Below, one piece after another: positions 1-8,175 of a stretch of 64,000 nt of DNA (position 1 is the first letter of the stretch; each line of letters begins with the position of its first letter). The notes beneath the pieces are model-generated. The model worked only from the letters and a program-made list of their open reading frames with translations. It searched no databases and was not told where the DNA came from. This DNA comes from Terriglobia bacterium. Lineage in GTDB: Bacteria > Acidobacteriota > Terriglobia > Terriglobales > Acidobacteriaceae. The translations under genes and the position numbers were made by a program. The DNA lies in NCBI GenBank assembly GCA_020073495.1, contig JAIQFD010000003.1, forward strand, positions 186,001-250,000, given 5' to 3'.

Positions 1-1
1 C

Positions 2-913
2 ACGGGGCTGGCCATCGAGGCCGCCACCTTCCTCGGTTCCAGTCCCATCCGCCGCTACACCGAGGGTTGGACCGACGACTTCCTGCTCCATACCACGGAA
101 AAGGCGGTGAAGTACGCCCGCTCGCTCGGGCTCGAAGTGATGTACGTCACCGAGGACACGACGCGCTGCGATCCCGAGACCGTCAAGCGCCTGTACTCGG
201 CCGCCATCAGCCACGGTGCGCGCGCCATCGTGATCTGCGACACCTGCGGGCACGCCACTCCGACGGGCGTCTTCGCGCTGGTGAAATTCGTGATCGACGA
301 AGTGGTGAAGCCGTCGGGGGAGAAGATCCGGGTGGACTGGCACGGGCACTGCGACCGAGGGCTGGCCGTGGCCAACTCGATGGCGGCACTGGCGGCCGGG
401 GCGGACTGCGTCCACGCCTGCGCCAACGGAATCGGCGAGCGCGTCGGCAACACCCAGATGGACCTGATGCTGGTGAACCTGAAGCTGATGGGCGTGGAGC
501 CCTGGGTCCACCAGGACCTCACCCGGCTGAAGGACTATTGCGAGGCCGTGGCCCGCGCCACCCGCATCCCCATCCCCAAGAATTATCCGGTCGTGGGCGA
601 AGATGCCTTCCGCACCGCCACCGGCGTGCACGCCGCCGCGGTCATCAAGGCGCTCAAGAAGAACGACCGCGAACTGGCCGACACGGTCTACTCCGGAGTC
701 CCGGCGCACTTTTTCGGCATGGAGCAGGTGATCGACATCGGCCCGATGAGCGGCAAGTCGAACATCCTTTACTGGCTGGAGCGGCGCGGAATGCCCGCGA
801 CCGACGAGGTGGTGGAGCGCATCTACCGCCGCGCCAAGGCTTCCGACCGGACCTTGACCGACACCGAAATTCTCGAGTGCTGTCAGAATTCTGCTGTCAG
901 CAGCAGCGACTAG
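2..913 (+). CDS. 2-isopropylmalate / homocitrate synthase family protein (3' part)
   Basis: This is the C-terminal part of an HMGL-like acyltransferase; the reading frame is open from the window edge, so the true start lies upstream. Members condense acetyl-CoA with a 2-oxo acid. The metal and substrate signatures are visible: DTCGHATP, then HGHCDRG followed by an alanine-rich helix, then NGIGERVGN, as in LeuA and homocitrate synthases. The protein ends only about 35 residues after the post-barrel linker GPMSGKSN, so the long LeuA allosteric regulatory domain is absent. Absence of that domain fits homocitrate synthases or short LeuA-like paralogues. The exact substrate cannot be assigned from this fragment, and no pathway partner lies downstream; the next gene is an unrelated regulatory kinase. 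Confidence 0.85.
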   Translation, partial: TGLAIEAATFLGSSPIRRYTEGWTDDFLLHTTEKAVKYARSLGLEVMYVTEDTTRCDPETVKRLYSAAISHGARAIVICDTCGHATPTGVFALVKFVIDEVVKPSGEKIRVDWHGHCDRGLAVANSMAALAAGADCVHACANGIGERVGNTQMDLMLVNLKLMGVEPWVHQDLTRLKDYCEAVARATRIPIPKNYPVVGEDAFRTATGVHAAAVIKALKKNDRELADTVYSGVPAHFFGMEQVIDIGPMSGKSNILYWLERRGMPATDEVVERIYRRAKASDRTLTDTEILECCQNSAVSSSD

Positions 914-931
914 CGCACTACAATCTGCCGA

Positions 932-1375
932 ATGTCAGGTGACAGGAAATCAGGCCCCGCCCCCGAACAGGACTTCCGCATCTGCCTGGAAGAAACCATT
1001 CCCGGCGACGTGGAAGCCATCGCTCCGCTCGTGCAGCGGGTCACCGATATCCTGATCGAGCGCGGAGTCGTTCCCGGGCACGAGGCGGAGATCGCGCTCG
1101 CGCTCCAGGAGGCGCTGGCCAACGCCGTCCGTTACGGCGCGCGGAAGGATCCCGGCAAGAAAGTCCACCTCACGCTCTCCTGCGGCGAAAGGAGGGGCAT
1201 GAAGATCGTGGTGCGGGATCCCGGGACAGGGTTCGATCCGGCCTCCGTCCCCAATCCCGTGTCCGCCGACGGCCTCCTCTCGGACCATGGCCGCGGCCTG
1301 CACATGATCAGGGCCCTGCTCGACAAGGTGCACTGGGAGAAGAACGGCACCGAGATCCACATGACGAAATTCTAG
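932..1375 (+). CDS. RsbW-type anti-sigma factor / serine-threonine kinase (HATPase_c_2)
   Basis: A 147-residue GHKL ATPase domain with the N box EALANAVRYG, the G1 box DPGTGFD and the G2 box DHGRGLHMI. This is the layout of SpoIIAB/RsbW proteins, which bind a sigma factor and phosphorylate a STAS antagonist. The length matches single-domain anti-sigma kinases. No sigma factor is adjacent; a STAS protein is encoded about 15 kb away, but a partnership is only a guess. The start is ATG with no Shine-Dalgarno; a TACAAT hexamer ends 7 bases before it, so the transcript may be leaderless. It begins 18 bases after the preceding gene. Confidence 0.85.
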   Translation: MSGDRKSGPAPEQDFRICLEETIPGDVEAIAPLVQRVTDILIERGVVPGHEAEIALALQEALANAVRYGARKDPGKKVHLTLSCGERRGMKIVVRDPGTGFDPASVPNPVSADGLLSDHGRGLHMIRALLDKVHWEKNGTEIHMTKF

Positions 1376-1459
1376 CCGCTAGCTTCTGGTCGCAAGTCGC
1401 TTGCCAGCGACTAACGACTAGCGACCGGCGACCGTCCCCACGTATCATTCTGTTTTGCC
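1376..1459 (+). other. Spacer with degenerate GCGACTA-type repeats
   Basis: This short spacer is made largely of imperfect repeats of GCGACTA and GTCGCAAG, such as GCGACTAACGACTAGCGACC. It resembles decayed dispersed repeat DNA and encodes nothing recognisable. A TATCAT hexamer near its end (1443-1448) is a possible -10 element for the peptidase gene that follows. Confidence 0.4.
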
Positions 1460-2719
1460 ATGCCTTCCATCCCCAACACCGAATCGGTGGTCGCTCCGAC
1501 GGTGCGCCAGCAGGTGCAGCGGGTTGCGGCGCTGCCCCCCGTCCACGCCGCCTTCGGCTGGTTCCGCACGCATGAGAACGAACTGCGCGACCGCCAGTTG
1601 GAACTGGTGCGCATCCCGGCGCCTCCCTTCGGCGAGGAGGCCCGGGGCGAGTGGCTGCGCGCGCGTTTTGCCGAGATCGGGCTCGACGACGTCCATGTGG
1701 ACGAGGTGGGCAATGTCTTCGGCCTGCTGCCGGGCAGCGACGCGGTGCGGCCGCTGGTGGCGGTCACGGCCCACATCGACACCGTCTTTCCCGCCACCAC
1801 GCTGCTGAACGTGCGGCGCGAGGGCGAGCGTCTCTTCGGCCCCGGCATCTCCGACAACGGCGCGGGCGTGACCGGCCTGATGGCGTTGGCTTCGGCGATG
1901 CAGGCCACCGGCGTGCCGCACGCGGCGGGCGTGCTCTTCATCGGCAACGTGGGCGAGGAGGGCGAGGGAGACCTGCGGGGGATGCGGCACATCTTCTCCC
2001 ACCCGCGCTGGAAGGACGCCATCGGCTACACCGTGGTGCTCGACGGCGCCGCCACCGACACCATCGTCACCCAGGGCCTGGGCAGCCGGCGTTTCGAGGT
2101 CACCATCCACGGCCCGGGCGGGCACTCGTGGAGCGACTTCGGCATGCCCAATCCCATCGCCGTGCTGGCACGCGCCATCGTCAAGCTGACCCAGACCCCG
2201 CTGCCCGCCGAGCCCAAGACCTCCTGCAACGTGGGCGTGATCGGCGGCGGCAGCTCGGTGAACTCCATCCCGGAGAGCGCCTCGATGCGCGTGGACATCC
2301 GCTCGGCGCTGGACGGAAACATCGACCAGGTGGAGCGCGCGCTGCGCGAGGCCGTCGCCTGGTCCATCGCCGAGGCGCACGCCCAAACCCACGACCATCG
2401 CGACCATGTCAGCTACGAGATCAAGCTGATCGGCAACCGCCCCGCGGCCGAGCTCGACCCGGACGCCTACATCCTCCAGGTGATGCGGGCCGTGGATCAG
2501 CATCTGGGCAATATCACGCGCCAGCACCGCGCCTCCACCGATGCCAACATTCCCATGTCGCTGCACAAAGAGGCGATCAGCACCGGCGCGGGCGGCAGCG
2601 GCGGTGGAGCCCACACCGTCCACGAGTGGTACGACCCGGCGCACCGTGAACTGGGGCTCAAGAGGATCCTGCTGGCCGTGCTCACCCTGGCCGGCCTGCC
2701 TGATGCGGAGAAGGGATGA
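1460..2719 (+). CDS. M20-family zinc peptidase (PepT-like)
   Basis: A 419-residue co-catalytic zinc aminoacyl peptidase of clan MH. Metal ligands are visible as H105-x-D107 in TAHIDTVFP, D132 in GISDNGAG and the glutamate pair E166-E167 in NVGEEGEG, followed by the dimerisation domain with GPGGHSW. The last part has the STDANIPMS and GGGAHTVHEWYD signatures, in which the distal histidine binds metal. It probably cleaves small peptides in the cytoplasm; there is no signal peptide. Its stop codon overlaps the start of the amidohydrolase gene (ATGA), so the two are translationally coupled. No Shine-Dalgarno precedes the start; a TATCAT hexamer lies 11 bases upstream. Confidence 0.88.
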   Translation: MPSIPNTESVVAPTVRQQVQRVAALPPVHAAFGWFRTHENELRDRQLELVRIPAPPFGEEARGEWLRARFAEIGLDDVHVDEVGNVFGLLPGSDAVRPLVAVTAHIDTVFPATTLLNVRREGERLFGPGISDNGAGVTGLMALASAMQATGVPHAAGVLFIGNVGEEGEGDLRGMRHIFSHPRWKDAIGYTVVLDGAATDTIVTQGLGSRRFEVTIHGPGGHSWSDFGMPNPIAVLARAIVKLTQTPLPAEPKTSCNVGVIGGGSSVNSIPESASMRVDIRSALDGNIDQVERALREAVAWSIAEAHAQTHDHRDHVSYEIKLIGNRPAAELDPDAYILQVMRAVDQHLGNITRQHRASTDANIPMSLHKEAISTGAGGSGGGAHTVHEWYDPAHRELGLKRILLAVLTLAGLPDAEKG

Positions 2720-4446
2720 GGACTCTTCCTTTTGTCGTTCTTGCATTCACCTTGAGCGCGTTGGCACAAAAAGAAAAGCTGGCGCCGGACACGATCTACG
2801 TGAACGGCAACATCTACACGGGTGTCCGCGCCGACGCTCCCAAGCCCAACACGGAGATTTCCCGAGTGCAGGCGATGGCAGTGAGCGGCGACCGGATCCT
2901 GTCGGTCGGCACGGACTCGGAGATCAAAGCACTCAAAGGGAACAAGACAATAGTCGTCGACCTCGGCGGCCGATTCGTCATGCCCGGCTTCAACGACGCG
3001 CACCTGCATTTTGCCGCCGGAGGGCTGGAGAAGACGCGCGTGAACCTCATCGGCGTCAAGTCGCTGGAGGAGATGAAGCAGCGTATCGCCGAAGCGGCGA
3101 AGCATTACGGTCCCGGCGAGTGGCTCGTGGGACGCGGCTGGGACCAGACGCTTTGGACGTCGCAGAATCTGCCCACGCGCCAGGACCTCGACGAAATCAC
3201 GGGCGGCCACCCAGCGCTGTTTCAACGCGTCGATGGGCACATCGCCATCGTGAATTCGGCGGCCCTGAAGGCGCACGGCGTCACCAAACAGACGCCTGAC
3301 CCGCCGGGTGGCAAGTACGATCGCAACGAGAACGGCGAACTCACCGGCATCATCCGCGAGGCGGCACGCGATGAGTTCATCGCCAAGCTCCCCAAGCCGT
3401 CGCCGGCCCAGCGCCGCCGCGGCATCGAGCGGGCGATGGAGGAAGCGCGCGAGTGGGGCCTCACTTCCGTGCAGGACAGCATCACGGTGGAAGAAGACCC
3501 CGCCGAGTGGGACGACTTCCTCATCTACGAGGACTTGAAACGTGAGGGCAAGCTGACCGTCCGCATCACGCGCTGGCTGCCGTTCCGCGCCCCGCTCGAC
3601 GTGCTGACCAAAGCCCGCGGGCACCATCCCCAGGATGACGCCTGGTTGCACACCGGCATGCTGAAGGCCTATCTGGATGGATCGCTGGGTTCGCGCTCGG
3701 CGGCGCTGCTGGCGCCGTACAGCGACGACCCGAAGAACTCCGGCATCACCCGCATCGACCAGGAGACGCTCAATCAGATGACGGTGGAGCGTGTGAACGC
3801 GGGGTTCCAGGTCGGGTTCCACGCCATCGGCGACCGTGCGGCGCAAATGGCGCTCGATGCCTTTGCCCAGGCGGAGCTGCGCTTCAACTGGCGCAACCAG
3901 AACTTGCCCGAGAAGCGGAGTGGGAACCAGCTGCGGCTCCGCATCGAGCACGCGCAGGTCATCGATCTCTCGCAGATCTCAGAGTTCGCCCAGCTCGGAG
4001 TCATCGCCTCCGTTCAACCCTGCCACCTGCTGACCGACATGCGCTGGGCGGAATCGCGCCTCGGGCCGGAGCGCGCGAAGAGTTCCTATCCCTGGCGCTC
4101 GTTCCTCTCCCAAGGTGTGCGCCTGGCGTTCGGCACTGATTTCGCAGTGGAGCCCATGAATCCCTTCCGCGGCCTGTACGCGGCGGTCACGCGCAAGAGC
4201 GAGGACGGCAGGCAAAGCTACTATCCCGAGCAGGGGCTGACCATCGACGAAGCGATCGCCGCCTATACCTCCGGCTCCGCCTATGCCGATTTCGCCGAGC
4301 GCGACAAGGGCACGCTGACGCCGGGGATGCTGGCCGATTTCATCGTCCTCGACCGCGACATCACCCAAGTCCCGCCGGAAGAGCTCCTCAAGACGCGGGT
4401 GCGGGAGAGCTACGTGGGCGGCATGCGAGTCTTCCCGGCGCGCTGA
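2716..4446 (+). CDS. YtcJ-like metal-dependent amidohydrolase, exported
   Basis: A 576-residue Amidohydro_3 family protein. An N-terminal signal-like stretch (residues 1-17, ending ALAQ) suggests export to the periplasm. The TIM-barrel metal sites are H96-x-H98 in NDAHLHF, H369 in HAIGDRA, IEHAQV after it, and D475 in FGTDFAVEP. A small beta-sandwich at both ends (DTIYVNGNIYTG near the start, ADFIVLDRDI near the end) is usual for the superfamily. The real substrate is unknown in this group; hydrolysis of an N-acyl or ring amide bond is expected. It overlaps the preceding M20 peptidase by four bases, which suggests joint breakdown of peptides or modified amino acids. Confidence 0.88.
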   Translation: MRTLPFVVLAFTLSALAQKEKLAPDTIYVNGNIYTGVRADAPKPNTEISRVQAMAVSGDRILSVGTDSEIKALKGNKTIVVDLGGRFVMPGFNDAHLHFAAGGLEKTRVNLIGVKSLEEMKQRIAEAAKHYGPGEWLVGRGWDQTLWTSQNLPTRQDLDEITGGHPALFQRVDGHIAIVNSAALKAHGVTKQTPDPPGGKYDRNENGELTGIIREAARDEFIAKLPKPSPAQRRRGIERAMEEAREWGLTSVQDSITVEEDPAEWDDFLIYEDLKREGKLTVRITRWLPFRAPLDVLTKARGHHPQDDAWLHTGMLKAYLDGSLGSRSAALLAPYSDDPKNSGITRIDQETLNQMTVERVNAGFQVGFHAIGDRAAQMALDAFAQAELRFNWRNQNLPEKRSGNQLRLRIEHAQVIDLSQISEFAQLGVIASVQPCHLLTDMRWAESRLGPERAKSSYPWRSFLSQGVRLAFGTDFAVEPMNPFRGLYAAVTRKSEDGRQSYYPEQGLTIDEAIAAYTSGSAYADFAERDKGTLTPGMLADFIVLDRDITQVPPEELLKTRVRESYVGGMRVFPAR

Positions 4447-4578
4447 CCAGCGCGGCGCGGCGGCACCGCGGAGATTCGTCACACGACAATGTGTCCGCCG
4501 TCACACAGAGAGGCGCCGGCGCCGCCTAGAATGAATTTGGGGCCGCAAGCTTCCTAATCATTTCAGTGGTGGTGTCAA

Positions 4579-4752
4579 TTGTTTGAAGCAATCATCTGGT
4601 TCATTCTGGTTACAGCTGGTTTCGCAGTCGTCAACCGGCTCTGGATGTGGTTGTTTGTGAAGGTCGAGATGAGCAGGCTGGAAGCCCGCGACGAGTTCGC
4701 GGAAGCCGCCGCAACCATCTACGCCGACTCGCGCGCAGCAAGCACAACCTAA
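4579..4752 (+). CDS. Small single-pass membrane protein, 57 residues
   Basis: A short frame opening with TTG. It encodes a hydrophobic helix (IIWFILVTAGFAVV) followed by NRLWMWLFVK and a charged, alanine-rich C-terminal helix (VEMSRLEARDEFAEAAA). An in-frame stop lies 24 bases upstream and no ATG or GTG start is available, so TTG is the only option; the Shine-Dalgarno is weak. The amphipathic composition is convincing for a small inner-membrane protein, but no family is recognised. It sits alone between the amidohydrolase and a gene on the opposite strand. Confidence 0.45.
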   Translation: MFEAIIWFILVTAGFAVVNRLWMWLFVKVEMSRLEARDEFAEAAATIYADSRAASTT

Positions 4753-4866
4753 GTCCCCATTCGCACAGTTTTTTCACCGGCCGCCCGCGCCGGCGGGAGG
4801 AACGCCGAGTGTGTCCGGAGCGCAGGGGCCGCGGACCTCGGGGTGGCGGGGCCGGTGGGACGCTTC

Positions 4867-5763
4867 TCACTCGTACAGCAGCACGCCGTACAGCACGACC
4901 GTTTCGGTGGATTCGCTGAACTGCACGGTGCCGGAGCCGCCCGTCAGGCGGTTGTTGAATTCTCCCGAGATCCTGTTCGCATCCACTTCATAACTGCCGA
5001 GGAAGTTTCGCTCGCCGGGGCAAAACTGGCCGGACACCTTCAGGACGAAGCTGCTGAGTCCGTCGCCCTTGGTGATGCCCAGGGTCCCGCGGAGAGGGCG
5101 GCAGTCTGCCCGCGCTGCGCCCGGCGGATCGCTCTCGCGCGCCAGACACAATCGAAATGTGCCGGTCCCCAGCAAGCTGCTCTTGATTGTCCCGCTTAGA
5201 TCGATCTGGCACTCAGCATCCGGGACGGGACCCGGGTCCTGGGAGTAGACGGCGACCGCGTGAAATTCCTTCGTCACCTCCCAGGGATCTTTCGGAGCGG
5301 GAGCTTGCCAGTAGTAGACCGCGACGTTGCCGTCCGAGAGCTTCTCGGTCAGCGTCTTGCCGTCCTTGTCAAGCACCCAGCTATCGGTCTCCTTGTAGGT
5401 TTGATATCCGAGGGCATCGAGGACGTGCTGGGTGACAACCACGAGTTTGTCCGCTTTCCAGCGCGCCCGGTAGTACGCTCGCTCGATCCTCGTGGTGTAG
5501 CGGTCCTGCTCCTTGCCGTCGGTGACGAAGACGTCCGTCCCGGTGACCCTGTCGCCGCTGTGGTAGATGAACTTGACCCGCGCTTTCGTCTGTTGGACGA
5601 CCAGAGTGTCGTCCTTCACGTACCGCGCCGTGGTCAAGTCCCGATCGAGCTTCCAGACGCCGGAGAGGTTGGGCGGGGACTTGCTGACCGACAAGGCTGG
5701 CGACACCAACAGCAGCACGGCCAGAACCGCACGTCCAGGAACCCATCGCAGTGTCGACAGCAT
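4867..5763 (-). CDS. Secreted hypothetical protein
   Basis: A 298-residue protein with an N-terminal signal peptide (hydrophobic AVLAVLLLVSPALS within the first 27 residues). The mature part begins PPNLSGVWKLD, a phrase common in secreted lipocalin-like beta-barrel proteins that describe a defined residual. A second half carries paired cysteines (CQIDLSG, RLCLA, DCRPL, FCPGERN) that could form disulfides. The start was chosen because AGGA sits 8 bases before the ATG; the frame stays open much further upstream but overlaps the oxidase gene. No enzymatic motif is seen and the function is unknown. It lies downstream of the alpha-hydroxy-acid oxidase on the same strand. Confidence 0.7.
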   Translation of the reverse strand: MLSTLRWVPGRAVLAVLLLVSPALSVSKSPPNLSGVWKLDRDLTTARYVKDDTLVVQQTKARVKFIYHSGDRVTGTDVFVTDGKEQDRYTTRIERAYYRARWKADKLVVVTQHVLDALGYQTYKETDSWVLDKDGKTLTEKLSDGNVAVYYWQAPAPKDPWEVTKEFHAVAVYSQDPGPVPDAECQIDLSGTIKSSLLGTGTFRLCLARESDPPGAARADCRPLRGTLGITKGDGLSSFVLKVSGQFCPGERNFLGSYEVDANRISGEFNNRLTGGSGTVQFSESTETVVLYGVLLYE

Positions 5764-5834
5764 TGCTGGTCCTGCCCACGAGGAGGAATCGGTGAAGTGT
5801 AACTCAACCGGGGGCCTGGTGCGCGGCTTCGGCC

Positions 5835-7025
5835 TCAATAGCCGGCTGGTGCCAGGGCGGTTGCGTCCAGTTCTTCGAACGAGGTGTGCCCGCTCAGCGC
5901 CAGCGTGAGGTCGGTGTCGGCGAGCAGGTTGAGCAGGACCTCGCGCACGCCCTGTTCTCCGGCGACGGCCAGCCCCCAGATGTAGGGCCGGGCGATGAGC
6001 ACCGCGCTTGCGCCCAGGGCCATGGCCTTCACGACGTCGGCGCCGCGGCGGATGCCGCTGTCGAACAGCACCGGCACGCGGTCCCCGGCCGCCTTGACGA
6101 CCCCAGGCAGGGCGTCGAGTGCGGCGATGGCGCCGTCGACCTGGCGCCCGCCGTGGTTGGAAACCAGGATGCCGTCGGCGCCGTGCTCCAGCGCTTTCCG
6201 AGCGTCGTCCGGATGCAGGATTCCCTTGAGCAGGATGGGCAGGCGCGTGTACTCGCGCAGCTGGTGCAGGTGCTGCCAGGTGAGGTTGGTGTTGGAGAAC
6301 AGCGCGCCCCACAGACGGATCGCGGCCGCGGGGTCTTCCTCCGGCGTCTTGGGCAGGTGCGCGCGGAACACCGGGTCGGTGAAGTAGTTGGCCAGCCCCT
6401 GGCCGAGCAGGAAGGGCAGGTAGGGATATCCGAGGTCGCGCTCGCGCCAGGCCAGCATCGAGGTATCGAGCGTGACCACGACCGCGCCGTAGCCGGAGTT
6501 CTCCGCGCGCTTCACCATGCTGGCCGTCAGCTCTTGGTCCTTGCCCCAGTAGAGCTGGAACCAGCGCGCGCCGGATCCCATCGCCTGCGCCACCTCCTCG
6601 ATGGAGCGCGACGACACCGTGCTGAGCACGAACGGGACCCCCAGCGACGCAGCCGCTCGTCCGCTGGCTACCTCCGCGTCGCGATGCACGATGCCCTGCA
6701 CTCCGACCGGGCCGAGCAGGACCGGGCCGGGAAGCTTGAGCCCCAGCACTTTCACCGAAAGGTCGCGCTGGGAGACGTTGCGCAGCATGCGCGGAACGAT
6801 GCGCCAGCGATAGAAGGCCTCCAGGTTGGCGCGGGCCGTGAGCTCACCGCCGGCGGCGCCCGCGACGTAGTCGTAGGCTTCGGGCTTCAACAGCTCTTTC
6901 GCTTTCTGCTCCAGCCGCGCCAGGGAAACCGGGGTGGCGGGCTGCTGTCCCGTCAAGCCGAGCTGGTAGATCTCCAGTTCGCGGTCCGATCCCGTGATCG
7001 TCCGAGGTGAGGAGGTGCGGTCCAT
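5835..7025 (-). CDS. FMN-dependent alpha-hydroxy acid oxidase (lactate 2-monooxygenase-like)
   Basis: A 396-residue flavin TIM-barrel enzyme that oxidises 2-hydroxy acids to 2-oxo acids. The catalytic motif SNHGGRQVDG (289-298) supplies the active-site His291 and Arg294; K267 in ILLKGIL and DSGIRRG (322-328) bind FMN. The segment PYLPFLLGQGLANYF-TDPVF (201-220), a loop longer than that of glycolate oxidase, recalls lactate 2-monooxygenases. Whether this one releases 2-oxo acid or decarboxylates it cannot be decided from sequence. It is cytoplasmic with no signal peptide. The gene is divergently transcribed from the EamA transporter gene, with 68 bases between the start codons. Confidence 0.88.
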   Translation of the reverse strand: MDRTSSPRTITGSDRELEIYQLGLTGQQPATPVSLARLEQKAKELLKPEAYDYVAGAAGGELTARANLEAFYRWRIVPRMLRNVSQRDLSVKVLGLKLPGPVLLGPVGVQGIVHRDAEVASGRAAASLGVPFVLSTVSSRSIEEVAQAMGSGARWFQLYWGKDQELTASMVKRAENSGYGAVVVTLDTSMLAWRERDLGYPYLPFLLGQGLANYFTDPVFRAHLPKTPEEDPAAAIRLWGALFSNTNLTWQHLHQLREYTRLPILLKGILHPDDARKALEHGADGILVSNHGGRQVDGAIAALDALPGVVKAAGDRVPVLFDSGIRRGADVVKAMALGASAVLIARPYIWGLAVAGEQGVREVLLNLLADTDLTLALSGHTSFEELDATALAPAGY

Positions 7026-7093
7026 GAAGTGCGCGGGATTATACCTTGCCGTGCCCAGGAGCCATGTCCTCCGGCCTCTGGTAATCTCCTCCC

Positions 7094-8023
7094 GTGTCCC
7101 GCTCCGCCAAAGCCCATCTGCTGCTCCTGCTGGCGACGTTCTTCTGGGGAGCGACCTTCGTGCAGATCAAGGACGCGCTGCGCCAGGTCACGCCGCTCAC
7201 TTTCAACGCCATACGCATGATCGTGGGCGCGGTCGCGCTGGTCTTGATCTACCGCAGCCACTTGAAAAAAGTGCCGGTGCAGACGCTGAAGGTGAGTGCC
7301 CTGCTCGGTGCGCTGCTGTGGGCGGGATATTCATTCCAGACCAGAGGCTTGGTGTACACCACGCCGTCGAAGTCGGCGTTCGTGACCGGCGTCTCCATCG
7401 TCCTGGTGCCGGTTTTTCTTGCCTTGTTCTGGCGCCGCACGGTGAACCGCCGGACAGCGCTGGGCGTGGCCCTCTCCATGGTCGGTCTTTACCTTCTGAC
7501 GGTTCCCGCCGCTGGCAGCGCCTTCGGATTCTCGGCCATCAATCGCGGCGACCTGCTTACCCTGGGCTGCGCCGTGGTCTTCGGCTTCCAGATCATCGTC
7601 GTCGGAAGGGTCATGATGCACCACCGCTTCGAGCACATCGGCCCGCTCCAGATCGTGGCCGCAGCCACCCTGATGACCGCCACCGCTCCGTTGATGGAAC
7701 GGCCCGCGATCGTCTGGTCGCCGCGCGTGATCGCCGCCATCCTGGTCACCGGCCTGCTGTGTACGGCCGCGGCATTCACCATCCAGGCCTGGGCGCAGCA
7801 GTTCCTGCCTCCCACTCACACCGCGCTCATCTTTCTCATGGAGCAGGTTTTCGCTTGGATGACCAGTTTCATCGTCCTGCACGAGCGGCTGGGGTACCGC
7901 GCCACTGGAGGCGCGGTGCTGATCCTGGCCGGGATCCTGGTGGCGGAGTTGAAGGGCACAGCAGAAGAGATGAAGGCGGAACTGGGGCCAGAGGTGATTG
8001 GTTCCGAAGAGGGAAATGCCTAG
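7094..8023 (+). CDS. EamA / DMT-superfamily transporter
   Basis: A 309-residue integral membrane protein with ten predicted helices in two EamA repeats. The first begins LLLLLATFFWGATFV with the usual FWG motif, and the second repeats the pattern after FGFSAINRGDLLTLGCAVVFG. Such proteins export amino acids or other small metabolites; the substrate cannot be inferred. The start is GTG and no Shine-Dalgarno is present; TAATCT lies 6 bases before it, so the message may be leaderless. Confidence 0.85.
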   Translation: MSRSAKAHLLLLLATFFWGATFVQIKDALRQVTPLTFNAIRMIVGAVALVLIYRSHLKKVPVQTLKVSALLGALLWAGYSFQTRGLVYTTPSKSAFVTGVSIVLVPVFLALFWRRTVNRRTALGVALSMVGLYLLTVPAAGSAFGFSAINRGDLLTLGCAVVFGFQIIVVGRVMMHHRFEHIGPLQIVAAATLMTATAPLMERPAIVWSPRVIAAILVTGLLCTAAAFTIQAWAQQFLPPTHTALIFLMEQVFAWMTSFIVLHERLGYRATGGAVLILAGILVAELKGTAEEMKAELGPEVIGSEEGNA

Positions 8024-8137
8024 TTCCGGATAACGAATCCTTCCCCATCTGCGTCTAATCCAATTACCAAAGGCTCCACATACATAGTGAGACCAGTCCA
8101 GCAACACACCTACGCAAGACGGGTTCCATCGAGTGGG

Positions 8138-8143
8138 TATAAT
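8138..8143 (+). promoter_or_regulatory. Possible -10 element of the htrA promoter
   Basis: A perfect TATAAT lies 33 bases before the htrA start codon, in a 152-base spacer. No convincing TTGACA is found 16-18 bases upstream, so an activator or an alternative -35 would be needed. A good Shine-Dalgarno (GGAGG) follows at about 8163-8167. Confidence 0.45.
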
Positions 8144-8175
8144 GATGGGTTGGTGTCTTTGCCGGAGGGAAAGTA

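Noticed and set aside
1445-2746. 433-codon minus-strand frame across the M20 peptidase gene
   Set aside because: It is antisense to a gene with complete catalytic motifs; the translation is His/Arg/Gly-rich without domain character, typical of antisense frames in GC-rich DNA.
4647-4919. 90-codon plus-strand frame, Arg-rich
   Set aside because: It overlaps the better small membrane-protein frame and has an Arg/Gly/Pro composition expected of non-coding GC-rich DNA.
4867-6312. 481-codon version of the secreted hypothetical gene reaching into the oxidase gene
   Set aside because: The first 183 codons overlap the oxidase in another frame and are Arg/Pro/Gly-rich; a signal peptide and Shine-Dalgarno mark the start at 5763.
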